DNA of 64,000 bases from Ignelater luminosus (GCA_011009095.1 VTPC01001942.1:1-64000); one strand, 5' to 3'; counted from the first letter of the stretch, positions 1 through 15,800 are shown. Notes: a model not told the origin generated them from the sequence alone. Made by a program: numbers and translations.

Positions 1-866
1 CTAGCTTTTATATAAGAAACTTTTGGCAAATGTTTGCTTTGGCCTTGAGCAAGTGTAATAAATGCCAGCATTGTCGATGTCCCTGAAAATAGTAATTTAG
101 AAAAATTTAAAAACTACTTCGTTGATTTTTAATTACCTAGTGTTATTCGAGGTGCTGCGTTGTCCGCTTGCAACCAAAATGTTACCCAAGATGTCGCCAC
201 GAGCAAAATGGATGGTATGAAATAATCCATTACATAATAACCAATTTCGCGTTGTATTATAAAATTAAATACGCAAAGACTGTAATTACCAACTGTAAGA
301 AGAAACGATTTATTTAATATTATGACAGTATTAATATACCACATACCAAAAGCTCCATGGGATATAGACGCTTTTGCTAACTTTTCAAATGTATGATAAC
401 GTACTAGAGTAAATTCTGTTAAATGTAATTGATTTGCAACTTTTACCGGTTCAATGTCGTCCCATCGCAGCACTAATCTACTGGCATTATAAGTCCCTAA
501 ATAGAAATAATTTTATTATTGTTACGCACCGAAAAGATAAACAAAAAACTTACAACTTCTAAATGTAAGATCACAGTTTTGCGTATCAAATGGAAACTTC
601 TTCAGATCCATCCAACAGTAAATAGTAGCAGTCATGCGATATGAAAATATGATTTCCCCTTGAGGACTGAGAGACACGAATAAATCGTTTCCTTCCAATC
701 CCATTATCGCACTATCACGTTCATTTGATAAAACTAGATGAGGTACCCATATTTTATTTCTTAGTAGTTCTTCGCCCAACATTATTCCACGATTTGGTGA
801 TATTTCATCGAACCTCAATCGATAATCATAATATCGATATTGAAGAAGCATGTGCATTTTAAATTG
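1..866 (-). CDS. Channel exons 3-6: ligand-binding domain, Cys-loop, TM1, TM2
   Basis: Four exons at 554-866, 347-496, 137-292 and 1-82 are separated by introns of 57, 54 and 54 nt. Exon 3 starts with QFKMHML in phase 0 after the acceptor at 867-868. The splice from exon 3 to 4 creates SWTYNAS, and from 4 to 5 HGAFVGNYS, both at places expected in Cys-loop receptors. The loop motif WxPD reads WVPH here (residues 241-244). Unspliced reading runs into short nonsense extensions, which supports the introns. Confidence 0.88.
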
Positions 867-3800
867 CTGCAAATAAATTAAATTGTTAATTGAGAAAAAC
901 TATTATTAGTATTACAACATAAAATTCTTATTCACTATTCTTATTATGGAAGGTTCTTCCAGTACCGAACTGTTGAAGTTGGTTCTTCAAGAACGTTTTG
1001 TAAAAGTGGAATTATATAGTTTGGTAAATTCTACTTTATTATTTGATTATGTACAGCTTTGAGCGCCTCGAGGGAGGTGCAAGAATGTGCAGTTGCACTC
1101 TCCCGGACAAACAAATATTAGTTATATTGAAGGCATCAATCCAGAGTTACCAAATATCAAAATTTATATACTTTAATATCACTTTTCATTAATACTTTCG
1201 AAGAAGTTTGCGCTAGTTCATGTCCGGTTTTTGTGAGAACGAATGAAAACAGATTTCTGTCAACGTAGAAGTGGGAACCCTACGATTAAGCTATAGCGAA
1301 ACTTGGAGTTTTAGGCTCTGCGGGAGGTCTTCTAGGATAGACTTTCTCTACATACGAATAAAATAAATCATTTCAAGTCAGATTGAATTAACTCTAATTT
1401 GGAAGTCCCCAATTTCTTTTGGGCACACGATAGTTATCTAGCCTAATCACACTTTGTTTATACAGGGTGTTCACAAATGTCACCACCAAATTTATACGGT
1501 AGATTCTACAGCTAGAAACAAAATGAAAGTTTTTGAACTAAAGGTTACTGGAGAAATGTGTAAAGAGTCTATTTGAAACAAGCAACTCCGAGTAAATATG
1601 CATATGTCGTTTTACCCGAAACCATCCAACAGATCAGGTATCCTCGTGACTAAGAATCCTATCCAAGGTTTTCTAGATTCAGCCATTCTTTGTATTTGGT
1701 ATTTCGTAAATTGCATCTTCTAGGTAATCTTGGAAGAAGAAAGTTATTAAAGATAGGTCAGACACCTTTTGGGCTAAATGCTAATACATTAAAACGGATT
1801 GGTCTTCTACTAACATAACAGTCAATTTTAGAATAAGAAAACTAAAGCAAAGTTTCAGATCAATTAACTTTGGTTGGAAAAAAAGATTTGATACTGAATT
1901 TCTTCATTCTCATTTACTCTCCTTACATGCTTTTCAACCTTGACATTCTATATCAATATTTAACCAGCTGTGTTTTGTTTTCCTCGTGAAAAAAAGTTTT
2001 AAGAACCAGTGCTGTACAGCCTATTAAAATTGTTTAAGTTCCGGGATTTTTTTACAAATTATTAAGACTTTTAGCATTCTAACTAGGTTATCCTGCTTTT
2101 TAAAGGATGCTCTAGAGAGGACATTCAACTGGCAACATTGCTATGAGGGAAAATATAATCACAAAAACTACCGTTGCATTTGTGATTCTTCCAGTTACTA
2201 CAAAATATAGGAAGCGGAAGGGGAGACTCAGTTATAACGTTTGGTTACGAGAAACTTAATTGTGTACGGGTTTGCGTAAGCGCGCTAAAACCAAACCAAA
2301 TACTAAAAAACTGAAAGACAATCTTAGGTTATAAATTCATTTAATACGTAAATTGTTCAAAATTGAATTTTTTTTGTAAATAACATTATTTACTTTATTT
2401 GATAATTTTGCACCAGCTCGTTCGCTTAACTGAATTTTTGTATAACTTTATAGTGCGGATTTGTATATGCTAAGACAGTTTGTTAGACGAAATGTAAACG
2501 TGCTCTGTACTTGAAAGCTTTGCTCTCTAATTTACTATTGAAATTGTTTTAAGCTGTCAGACACCAGACAACTTATTGCTAGCAGTGGGATGGGAATATG
2601 CATCTTAAAGAGAAATATATTTTGTGTAAAGCCTCCCTTTTAACTATCCAATCAGGAGTTGTGTATCGTTCTAAACCTTCGCTTCTTTGTGCTTCTACTG
2701 CTTAAAAATATGGAAACTTTAGTTTAAAAACCCCCTATCTCTTGAATTTAGAGAGAGATCTTTCAGGATTCCAAACCAAACTTGTTACGTCCGCCTGTTT
2801 CATCTTTCAGTTGTTCTTGTGGAAATCTCCGAAGCGAGGGCAGTTTCTTTGCAAAAAAGGGTGGTGTTCCCTTTTAATACGTTCTGTGCGAGTTCGATAA
2901 CATGCGAATCTTGCAATGCAGTTCAGCTGATTGTACCTAACCGCAAAAGAATCATTGTAGAATATTTCATTTTCTCTGATTTCAAGAAGATTCCAAATTA
3001 CCTGAGAGCTTGTGTGCCGGACAAGTTCATCTTCTGTTGATCCTCGCTATCAAATTCCGTTCACAAGAATGCTGTTACGATAATTCAAATTGCCCGTCAA
3101 CTCAAACCATTTACCAGATCGATGCAGGTTACCCCTACAGTCAAGTCTGGAGGTAACCCTCTGGTATCTTTTATCTAATTACATCTTGCGTCAGGAGTAC
3201 TTTTGCATTCCCTAGATTGGACAGCTGGTGAGCGTGTTCACGGGTTTCTCAGAATATGGTAACAGCGGTTACAGATGGGAAATTATAGCGTTTGCGGGTT
3301 CGGTAATTAATTTCTTAGTGAGTGCAAGAATCTTGATAAGAGCCGATGAATGGATTATCTGACGCATTTAGTTATATAAGTCCAACCCCTGTAAATATTT
3401 TCGTTCACTTCGTTGGGAGTCGAATCAATTTTTTCTAATAGGTTAAGTTAGTTTTAAGTAGTTCTGTTTATTCCATAATCAAATAAACCAGTACGATACG
3501 TAGGAGTAAAAAGCAAATTAGCATAATGTAGAGTTCTTTATCTCAACTGCACTTTACTGTTTATTTATGAGCAAACCTTTTGTATTGTCAGGACGCAGAT
3601 ACGTCCATCGGATACTGTTAATTGCTATTTTAGTTTAAGTTGCTTTAATGAAATAACATGTTTCTAGTTTATTTCATAAACTGAATTAAACAGTTGTTCT
3701 TTTCCTATTGGATTTGCTTTGATGTGCAATGCGCTTTTTAAGTTGATGTTACAGATATTATTAGTTTATTGTTTTGCCTTCAATGTACTTATTTATCATT

Positions 3801-6800
3801 AACCTATATTTTTGCGTTTGGATGTTTCTGTTTGAAGCAGTTACAGGTGTACGAGATAATTGTGAACCGCTGTGAACCAACTCAGAAATAGTTGTCCAGA
3901 CCGTCATTGTTACCAAATTCTAGCACTCAAAGAAATGTATACCGCTCCAATTTACTTTTATTAAGCAAAAAGAAATTGTTAACGATCTTATACGTTTACC
4001 GAGGTACTTAGTAATTGGTTTATGATGAAATCTATAGATATAACATTCATTGAAGAAATCACAGCTCGTAGAAGTAGGGTCTCCACAGAGCCAAACTTCC
4101 CATTTGTTGTTCATCGTTCTTAAATACGTCGATGCTACTAATTATCATTATTAATGTTATAATTGTATAATTATTTTTACACTTCCTAGTCTGTCTTCAT
4201 ATTTGAGTAACCAGGCTATTATTATTATCGTTATTACTAATTGCCTCTGCGGTAACTGTTTTTAAAGCAATTGCCTCTCACAGGTATTCAGATTTTGCTT
4301 TGTCTGATACTGAAATTTGTGTGGTACCTTTTGGAGGTACTTTTCCGCACTCAAAGCACAACAAACATAAACAAACTGGCATGCATATTAAAACGACAAA
4401 AGTCTATGTATTACCTCATTTGCAGTCTTTTCTTTTTCTCTTGTTTTCATTCCAAGATATTTATTAAAACAGAAATGGTGTTAAATCGTGTAGTATGTTC
4501 AACGTATAGGATACAAATATAAAATTTTATATAGTTCTGTAGCTAATACCTGTAGATCATCGACATGATGCTTTTTCACATTAGCTGCCTTCCAGTTTAT
4601 ATATTAAATTTAAATCTTAATTCTTAACTACTTTGAGTAATCTATTGCAATAAACGATGAAACAAAAACATATTTCTTGGAATTATTTTTAAATTTATTA
4701 TTATTAACTGTTTTTGCAGAGTTAAATTAAGGTTGAGTCACGGCAGTTTTAAGAGTAATATTTGCAAACTGTATCTTATTGCTTAGACATCACCTTCGCA
4801 ATCGTTTCTACAAAATTAAAAATACTAATTAAACAGTGTTGTTACGTTAAAAAGTACAAAGTCGACAATTATGTATTGTTTTTGTAGATAATTTTGATAA
4901 AAAAGGCCAAATTTTGTGATGCTAACTTTACAAATTCAGTTCCTACGTGGCGTTCTTACAAAAAATATCAAGGTGCTATCGTTACCTCAGCTTTCTTATC
5001 ACATTTGCGTCAAAGAGAAATAAGATAAACTTAATGTTTTCGCACTATTGTATTTCTTATTGGTGTTCTTGTAAATTCTGTTAGCACAATAACGAAAACA
5101 TGTCCGTTCGTCACCCTCGTTATCATTACGTACGGTTGTTTATACAGGAATTAGTCAAACGTTAAATTTAACCTTGAGTATAAATACTGTATGAAATTCA
5201 CAATGATTAAAAGAAATCAACAGTATAATATCAATACTGTTTAAAAGTTTTATTTTTACATTCTTTTACTTAGAAATACACCATTGAACACGACCTTCAT
5301 TCAAATAATGTTCTCTCTGCTTTTTTAGCATTTTAAGAAAACCATGGCTTCAAACTCTTTATCATATCTAAGTTTTTGCTGGAAGAATAAATTCATATTC
5401 TACAAAATTCAATCGCAAACCAGAATATCCGTATCAAAAACTCTCTGTTGCAGTTACTTGAAAGATAAACGCTTTTAGATAATACAGTGTGTCCCTATTT
5501 CGATGCTCACTATTGGAATCTCGGAAATTGTAAGAGATACGAAATCGCTTAAATTAGAAAAGGTTTGGCTATTATGGAGATCAGTTTACTTATGCTTTTG
5601 TTTTTTCAAAAATGTTCACGGTTTACTAGATATTTGCTAAAAACGAAATTATCTTATTTTTTTTTTAAATGAAAAGCATTTCCCATTCAGTGTGCCATGG
5701 CTTTAAATATATGAGAATCATTGGCTTTTGTCAGATAAATTACATTTGTTATGTAACAATTGCTAAAACAAAACAAGACGCCTTAAGATAATTTCCTGAT
5801 CATTCACAGATAGCATCAACTAAACATCTAATGCCCCATAAAAGCGAATTTACTTTGTTTTAGCAATTTTTGCATAACAAATGAATTTCTTTGATAAAAC
5901 TCCACGACTTTGTGTGTTAGATGTCATGGCACACTATGATGAAAAATGATTTTCACTTCATAACTCGGTAAAACAAAAGAATAGCTATGTATTACTGAAA
6001 ACCATTTTAGGAGTGCAGTTCAGTAATATGAAAATCAAGTAGGCTTTCTATTAGAAAAAATTTGGATTTACGTTTCACAGCCGAAGTAAAACAAAAGACA
6101 ATTGCGAAAATTTTTTTGTATTTCGGAGTAACTTCTTTAAAACACTTTCTTTGCTGTTCTTTTCTATCATTGCTCGTTCCTGAGATATTTCACTTAAAAA
6201 AAATAAGACAATTTCGTTTTTAGCAAATATCTAGTAAGCCATGAACTTTTTTGAAAAAACAAAAGCATAAGTAAATTGATCTCCAAAATAGCCAAAACTT
6301 TTCTAATTTAACTGACTTCGTATCCCTCACAATTTCCAAGATCCCAATAGTGAGCATCGAAATTAGGACACGCTGTATATGCTCTCAATAGCAGATATTT
6401 CAAATAATGGTGGGAAATCTGCAAACGTTGATTTTCTACCTGTTTCTTTCAAATACAACATGGCCAAATGTAGAAGTCACAGCTTCATTACTGACTCTGA
6501 CTGTGAAGATTCTCATTGATATAGCACCCTAGGAAACATTGCTTGTTTAAAGTCTGCCTTCTTTTTCTAAACATCAAGAGATATCTACATATCGCAAGAT
6601 TTCTAATAAATAAGCATAATTTTTGTTTTCCCAAAACAAATTTCCCATCGTGTAAGCTTGTCCTATGCACAAAAACAAATTAGTATTTTGAAAGCTTCTG
6701 CATCTTTATCTTACCCTGTCAGATATATTTTTCTTCAGATGAATCTTTGTTCCACAGAACCACGTTAGCTAGTCTTATAAAATCAAATTCATCGTTGTAA

Positions 6801-9800
6801 ATTCGATTCTTTCATCTCTAATGACACTCCATTTTTCTAAAGCCAAGTGTGCTTAAGAGTTTTATGCTACATTTCCAATTTGTGATATTTCCTAAGAATA
6901 GCTCGCTTTGAAGAGTTTCAGATCTAATTCGAATATACCAATCATACTTCCAGTTGGTAAGGTTGCTATTGCAACTTTGCTTCAACTTCGAAAAAGTTGA
7001 ATTTCTTCCTATGGGTAGCAGATACATCTGCTAATCGATTCATTTATCAAATCAGACTTATATATTTCTAGACACGAGACGTTACATTGTTTAATTCTTC
7101 ATGAATACAAAACCTCTAGCGAACAAAGCATTAAGCCTTTCCCTGTTACCTTGTTCTGAAACATGGCTAAAAATCTAAAACTACTCAAACTAGTTATCCT
7201 CGAAACTTGATCTATGCGCACATTTTCTATTCAGTGCGCTTGTATTTTGTAGTTCTAAAATTTCTCAATTCTTACCTTGCATAATGGCATATTTCCTTTG
7301 CTTTAGGTTAAACTACACTATCACCAGGTATTGGGAAAAGTTTTTCATGTCTAGGATCAAATTTACAGGGCTATGTGGCTTGCAGTTGGTGCCCAGATTT
7401 AAAAAATACAATCACCAGACAGCCAAATGACATGTTCCATGCCGCTTGCTGGATATACAAGGGCTCCGGCTACGGCAGTTTGCGGTACACTTGTAGTACG
7501 GGGATTGTGGTCCCCGTCGCTGGTGTCGCCTGTATCTAAGTCTCCTTCATGGCTGACACGATATTTAGTCCGTACCGAACACTGCTTCTTCGCAGAGCAA
7601 ATATAACTATAAAGTTGACTTGACTTTACTTTACTTCCTTATCATCGTATATCTTAAATGAAATTACATATAATCAATTTCTCAAAAGGCAGTAAACTCA
7701 GCTTGAAACTGCAACTGGTGGGTTTTAATGGCAAAAACTTAAATTGCGAAAAGTGACCGATGTGGTTTCTATACATCTTTTTGATTTCAATTTGGACAAA
7801 CAAATGGCTGTAATTTATTTGTTTTTTAAAATTCCTTGACACCTTTCAAATGCGATATCGCACGCCATATACTATTATAGTCTGTATCAATATTATAGAA
7901 CTCAAAGTAGGCTTTGATTTTACTGTATTTTTGCAGTGTGCAACCTAAAAGTAAAAACCACTACACCTTTCGACAGCTCATGTTTAATGTTTACAGAATG
8001 ACAGGAGTAACAGACCTTTAACCTATAAATATTTATTTAGTAACTTTTAGTGAGACTTCAAAGTGCACTGTTACAAAAATATCGTGTGGAGGTATAGTCC
8101 AGGAAGAAGCTAGAGTTGCATCTACATATTATGCTTTACGCCGACAAATGGCAAAATAACCTACTTTTTGCTAAGTGTTTGCACTTTTTTCAAAACCGAC
8201 TTTTCACGGCGCAGACGATCTTTCTGTATATTTCTGTAAATAAATAATTTTTCTAATTTTATATGAAAATAAGGCCTTCCTCAATCACTTTCTACGCTCT
8301 TGCCGAACGGGTAGCCAAATTACAAATAGAGAACAATGGGAGATAGAGCAGTGTAAATCCTATTTTTTTCTTGAGCAATGCGAGTCTAGTCGTCCAGAGC
8401 AGAAATTGTTAAGAAACATATCTGGTTGTTCTAAGACTTTTGGTTTATATTAAAACAAAAGAAGTGCAAACATGATTTGCAAAAGATTGTTCTGTATTGG
8501 ACTTTGATCTTGTAAGTAAAGTACTCGCTTTGTATCACAAAACTATAGCAATTGGATGCCAGTGACTACACAGAAAATTGTAACTAAATCAAAAAGTGAT
8601 TAATTCATTAGCTAATATAAATAAGATAATCATTTTTTCAGTTAAGAATATAAAACCAAATTTTCCCAAAACTCACCAATTGATCAATTGCTTCGATGTG
8701 CTGAATGTCAATTTGTAAAGTTACAGGTAAAGGTTCCGGTTTATCAGGTCTAGTAACTTTATCATAACGACATGCATGCGTTAATCTAGAAGAAAATTGA
8801 TCCAATGTCAATTTATCCATATCGCCTTCCAACGACGGACACGCATGTTCATCAGTCTTCTTTGGTACAGAAATGGTTGGATAATGTTGATAATTATGAT
8901 AATCATGATGATATGTCGTAGGATATTGTTGCTGCCATGCTGGTGGCGAAGGTGGAGGTAATGTTTCTGCAGGAGGTCTTGGTGATTGAGAATATGGCAC
9001 AGTCGGAGTTGGGGGAAAATATTCATTAGATGGTACTTGTTGGGGTGACGATGGAGGCGGTGGTGGCGGCGAGGGTGGTGGTGGTGGAAGTGGTGTTGCT
9101 GAAGGATTACCATTGGGTGGCGTTTGAGTTGGATAATTATATTGTCGCGGTGATGATGGGTTTTCTATAAGTTGTGCTGATGTTTGCCTGCAAACAATAA
9201 TACGTATTTAGGTATTAATAAAACATTTTGTTTGTGTTTAATGTTTTTTATAGTAAGTTGTTATCAGTGTGGCAACTATTTCCTGAGTGGGATATTTGCC
9301 TGGCCTCTTATAATAATCTATTTGAGGTCATATAGTCACATGCTTTTGTTTTGCAGAATTTTATTATTTTTAAACAATGCATTGTGTTAGTTTAATTATA
9401 AAATGACTAATTATCGTCTAACAAATGTTTGGTGTTTGTTGCTCATCATGTGACTTCTTACGCAAGAAACATTTTATTATAGGTTAGATACATATTTTAA
9501 ATCTATGTATAGCTAATGCTAAAGTAACACGTGTAAAAGATAATAAATATTGAGCGCCATAGGGGATTTATTCTAAATTAATAATACATAAAAGATATTC
9601 ATTTCTGACAAAATATTTCTTAACCTTTGTCGTATATCTGCAATAAATCTTTGGGTCTTGTTACAGGCAAAAAGAAATAAATAAATATGCTAAAGTAAGT
9701 AAGTATAAATATAATATTTTAAAACATGTCTTAAATCATGAAACCACAAGTTAAAACCAACTTAAATAAATCAACAACTTTTATACGTATGATGTGATTA

Positions 9801-12800
9801 TATCCTTAAAAAACCATAGAGAAATAAATAAATTTTGTTTAAAACTGCGTTTTTTCATAAATGTATTTGTATTGCAATAAATTTTTAGGTTATTCTTTTG
9901 TGTTAAAACTATAATGTTTCGATAATATTTATTATACCATACTTGCATTATATTTTATGAACTAACTACTGTCTGAATAATAAAAAGTAATCAATTCTAA
10001 CACAAACAATCGTCATAAGTTTGTTTTAATTTTAAAAAGTTACACATGAGGTGTATACTATAAAAAACTACAATAACGAACACCGAATTACCTAATATTT
10101 AAACATTATAAAATATAGCGGAAGGTCTTGTTTGCCACTGTTTATGTTGACTTAAAAAATAGATAACAATGTTTAAGTTTTAAGTAGTAATTTATTGTAT
10201 CATTATTCGTAATACATTCTAGTAATTCGTGAACTTAACATTAAATATTTTTCAAACTTTGACAATTTTGACTAATATTTAAATAGAATGTGATTACGTC
10301 AAAACTTTTATTGTTGGAATAGTCTCAACTGACTAATAAATTAAAGATTGAGTTGCAGCAATAAAAGCAACACTAATAATAATTTCTTTGTATTCCGGAT
10401 TAAAAAAGGCGTGTTAGGTATATTTTATTTCGACACTCGTGCGGAAACTTTATAATGTGAATACACGGATTATTGAGATAAGAGAATTCTATGTTAGTGA
10501 AAAAAGTCTATGATTTATCATTTGCAGAAATACACATGATTCATAATTTTCTTTGATACATTGTAGCATTTCTATAAAAAATGACTCGTTATTTGCAGAT
10601 AGGATATTTTTGGATCAGAGTTGTACTTAACTGTAATGTTATAGGCAATTATTTACAGAGGAATCTAGAGGCTTACACAGAAATTACTTTAATTGGTGTA
10701 GTTTTGGTTTTTAGAATAAATTAACCATTGAAATTCCGATAATTCTTTTCCTATTAAATTTAATAGTTGCGTTGTACCATAACCTAACATATTTATTGCT
10801 GATGCAACTCACTTCGTTACTACCAGACATCTTTTGTCATCAGTTTTTGTTAGCAGAGCTAAATTTGCCTTATCAAGAGATTTTAGTCATCTGTTTATTT
10901 TTAGAAAGTCGAGCCAATGTTTTTTTTTCTCTACTTCATTATGCAGTTTTATCTACACATCTCTGGCCCGTTTCATGTTAATAGCGTTTTTGATACTTTT
11001 CCTAAAACAATTTATGCATATTCTGGTTTTATTTATTTTTGCATAGTTCATCTATAGGTACTCAGGGCTACTCTCCCGACTAAGCCCTTGAGGCCTAGGC
11101 CTTGGGCGCCACAATTTCGGTCACATAGAATTTTAGCATATCAAATGCGACACATTGTATAAAACAAATGAGAAACACTGTAAGAAAATCATTGAATTGA
11201 ATTGAAAGAATTTATTAATAATTACATACATTCTTCCGTATAGCTAACCATTCCATGAAGTAGCTTCTTAATTTTCAACAACAGTTTGTGTTTACTCGAA
11301 AACATCAAAATGTAGATTTACGCTTCTGTGGTGATTTTGTTTTGTTTTAGGACAAAAATAACGTTTGCATTAACCTCGCTTTTTAACTAAAGCTGTTAAT
11401 CCATAGATACGATTGTCAAAAACATACTTTCTCTGTCCCATAATAAGTGAGCCATTTCCTTCAAGAATTGTGGGGACACATTCAAGATGCAAAGAGAACA
11501 GTTAGTCATTTTGAGAATTTACTGTAAGTGTTTGGATTTGCTGCATTAAACTTACGTATCATATTAACATGGGTTTTATTTTATTAATTGTTTTGAACGC
11601 CATTAAACTTTACATTGCATGCCGGAAGGCAAATCAAAATGTTTTTTTTTTTGCCTACAGTATTGCAGTTATCCAAATCGAATAACAGACAGGAAATGCC
11701 CGAAATAAGAATGCTCATCTGTGGAAAAAGCTTCAGAAGTATTGACCAAACTGTTAAGAAAATCTGAGCTTTTTTGCATGTGAATGATCGACTTTTGATC
11801 ACTTACGAAACATCTACAAGCAAAAAACTGATGTCAGAAAATCTCTTTTTCCAGTACACCTTCACATCCCAAATTTAATTCCAATCGCTAAAAGCACTCT
11901 TTTGTTATTTAAAAAATTTAAATATTTTTAAGAACTTTGATGCCTGGTAGCGCCTTAACGGAGCACTTTTAGATAGAGGTAAGTTTGGTTAAATCGTCCT
12001 ATTTTGGTCTGGGAAATATGTGGTACGGCGTTGTATAGACCTTTTAGGGACACCCTGTAGATTCCGGTTCTGACATTTTTTTAAACCATTATTGGTTTAC
12101 TGATTCCAAGAACTGCTTTAGAACCGTTATTTCATACTATTTCGGGTCCCCATTGTGGTTCTTTTCCTTTAAGTACCCGACATCATTAAAGTAGTTTATT
12201 TTTCTCATAGTGACTTTTTTTGCAAAGTTTGATTATACTGAAAATTATTGTTTCACCTACTAAGAGATTGTTTAAGTTTAACTCTTTCAGGCATGGCGGT
12301 TTAAATTTTGAACCACCTTTTTTAGACTCGTGGCTGCATGGTGGTTCAAAATCTAAAGCACCTATAAAAACTGTGTCTGTAGCTGCACAGCAGCTCACAA
12401 ATTGTACCACCTGTTAATATATTGTATTTAGTGTAGTGTAGGTCCGGTAGAATTCATTATCATCACGTAATTGTAATGAGTTCATAATTTGGACCACCGT
12501 GCAGCTAGTGACGTTCAACATACCTATCTTCTCATTCTAGGCATTATGAATAAGGATAGGATTTATCTTAATAATTTGGATGATGTTGCCCTTCAAGCTT
12601 TATTTGAAGAAATTCCCTCTGCTTCTGAGTCAGAATTTGAAGATTCTGATGATGAAAATAGTGATTCATAATATGTAGACGATAGTCTTGCTGCAATTGA
12701 CGATGTTCAAGTGCAAGACTCAAGCAGTGAAGATGAGGAAGTTTCAAATGTACATCCAAATGATGACTGGGATCACATAAACAGATTTGTCCAACCTCCT

Positions 12801-15800
12801 GATTTTAATTCCGAGGAGGGCCCTTCAGCAATAATTCAAAATTTGAATGACCCTAGTCCGTATGAAATCTTCTGCCAATTATTTGACGACTCCATAATAG
12901 ATGACATTATTTTTCAAACAAATCTGTATGCAACACAAGAAGGGAAAACATATGTACCAGTTACAAAAATGAAACAAAAAACATTTTTGGATATAAATTT
13001 GCTAATGGGCATTAAGAAATCTCCTAGTTATAGGGATTATTGGAGTGCCGATGATGACATGAATGATCCCTACATCTCCAAATTAATGACTGTGAACAGA
13101 TTTGGCTGGATTTTAAGCCACTTACATTTAAATGATAATGTCATGATGCCTATTCGAGAATCTGCAAATTATGATAAATTATATAAAATTAGACCTTATC
13201 TAGATAAGTTACAACGAAGTTTTTCAAATTGTTATAAGCCCACATCAACGTTAACTGTTGATGAAAGTATGATCAAATTTAGAGGAAGGTCAGACAAAAA
13301 ACAGTACATGCAGAAAAAACCTGTGAAAAGAGGGTGTTAGCTGACAAGAATAGGTATATGGTGAAATTTGAAATTTACACCGGAAAGAAAGGGAATAAAG
13401 TTGAAATAAATTTGGGTGAAAGTGTTGTCCTACGGATGACATCAGAACTATGTAATTTAAACTATAAAGTCTATTTTGACAATTATTTTACAAGTGTCAA
13501 TTTAATAAAAAAACTAAAAAATTTACAAATCCATGCTTGTGGGACTGTAAATAGAACTCGAGTTTTACTGCCAAAATTTAAAGAAGAAAGGAAAATGAAG
13601 AAAGGAGAAAGTGAGTGGTGGTGCAAAGATAATGTTGTAGCATGTCAATGGAAGGACAATAGATGTGTGTATCTTTTGTCAAATTTTCACGACCCAGAAA
13701 AAACCATACAAATAACTTGAAGGCAACGTGATGGCAGCTTAATAACAATCGATTGTCCTCAACTTATCGCAGACTACAATTCTAACATGAATTGCGTCGA
13801 TAAATTTGACCAAAACAAGAAAGTTTCCGAGATAGACAGAAAAAGTCACAAATGGTGGCACAGAGTTTTTTTTTTACTTTCTGGATGCAACAGTTGTAAA
13901 TGCACACGTCATTTACAAAGTAGCAACTAAGACTAACAAATTATCCCTGAAAAATTTCCGTAGGCAAGTTATAGATGGACTAGTTGCCGAACAAGTGGTA
14001 GATACGACATCTAAAAAGAGGAAGTCTGTGCAATCTGGGGGAACAAATAGAAAGAAAAAAGTTTGTCCAGAAATAAGGTTGCAATCTGCAGGCCATCAAC
14101 CTCAAAGGAGTACCAGAAGGAGATGTGTTCTGTGCAGCACAAAGAGGAAACCAGTTAGAAGCGACTGGGAATGCACAACGTGCAAGGTGGCGCTTTGTTT
14201 GGGAAAAACGAGACTGTTTTAACACATTCCATTCTGTAAAAAACTTTTAAAAATCACTTTTTCTGTATTTCTACTCAATGTAATATAAGAGTTATACTAT
14301 ATTATTATCTTAGTTATTTAGTGTGCTTTCTTTGTTTTAAACTTTGTGTATTTGGTCTATTCAAATCAAAATAACAGGAATCGCTCTATTTGACAATAAT
14401 GTATGGACTTTAAGGCATGGTGGTCCAAAATTTGAACCACCCTCTAACTTAATTAATTGAATTAATTAATTTTTTTGATAATTTTCTACCATTGTATGAA
14501 GTGTTATTAAGTAAAAAAACTAATTACATTCTGTAAATATGAGTAAATTTTTTTCTGTGCATATAGGGACAATATATTTGCAGAATTCACGTGCCTGAAA
14601 GAGTTAAGCAAATCTAGTAAATATGATAATCATATCTTATGTTCACTTTTTTTGTTATGATTTAAGGTTATGATACACTTCATCTTCGGTTTCAGATTTC
14701 ATTAAATATAATACGGTAGTCTCCATTAACCAGTCGGCATATTCTATTCAAACTTGCGTCAACGATTATAGAATGTCTAATAACAAATAGATTTAATACT
14801 TTTATACCGGGCCGACACAGAGGCGTATAAATGCACAATGGAAAATAAGATAACCAAGATAACTGAAACTGACGTTAAACGCACCATGCGTCACCTTATT
14901 TACCACGCAAATGTACGAAAGGTACCTTAAAAAATTTGACTTGATTCTGTTTCCAATTCCGATTCTATAATCCTAATTGTGATACTGATACAGGTATTAA
15001 TAAATTTTATTTTAAAGTTTCCGATACGAATTCCTGTTGCACTGTTCTTGTTTTTAATGATTCCAATTATTCTTCCTAAAATATTATCAATTCCAGGCGG
15101 AGATAATTTATAATTAATGATATCACTAGTTCTAAAACTAAAACTAACCATAACCTCCTTATGTGTAGTAAAAAAGAAGAACGCTTTAAGACAGTTCGAT
15201 TTTTGATTTAATCAAGGCATACTTGACGCAAAAATTTCATTCCCATTTTCAATAGTCACCTTCAGTTTTTAAATTACAAATGAGATCAAGTGATACTTCG
15301 TTTGAAAGGGTTTTAAATTATCTATTCAAAGAATGTGTTAGAATTGACAGAGACTAGAGAAAGTTAAAAAGGAAACAAGACTATTTTTTCAAGAAATAAA
15401 CAATGCACATCTGGAACGCTCTTTGCATTAAAATGATGTTTTTTTATTTTTAATAAATTCATTATTTAAGGTATATGTTCCTTAAAGATTATTTTGCAAT
15501 TTTTCTGAAACTACCTAAGCAAATAGCAATTTCTGTATACATCGTTAAATAGATAATTAAAAACCCTTTCAAATGAGGTATCATTCGACCCCTCTTACAA
15601 TTTGAAAAAATTGTCAGGTAGAAGGAACTGAAATTGAAAATGAAATCTTTACGTCCAAGTATGCCTTGATTAAATCAAGAACTGACACGTGCGGGTATTT
15701 TTGTTTTTTACTTTTTTCACTATAAAAAAGTGAAACTGAAGGGAGGGGATGTTGACATTTAATCTTCGCATTGTGTAGTATAATGCTAGTATACATAATC

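Noticed and set aside
2819..3040. 73-residue open frame
   Set aside because: It sits in intron 2 of the channel gene with no similarity or splice context; length is within chance.
8808..9113. Minus-strand open frame rich in His overlapping channel exon 2
   Set aside because: It is the alternative frame of CCA/CAC proline codons; the other frame splices in phase on both sides.
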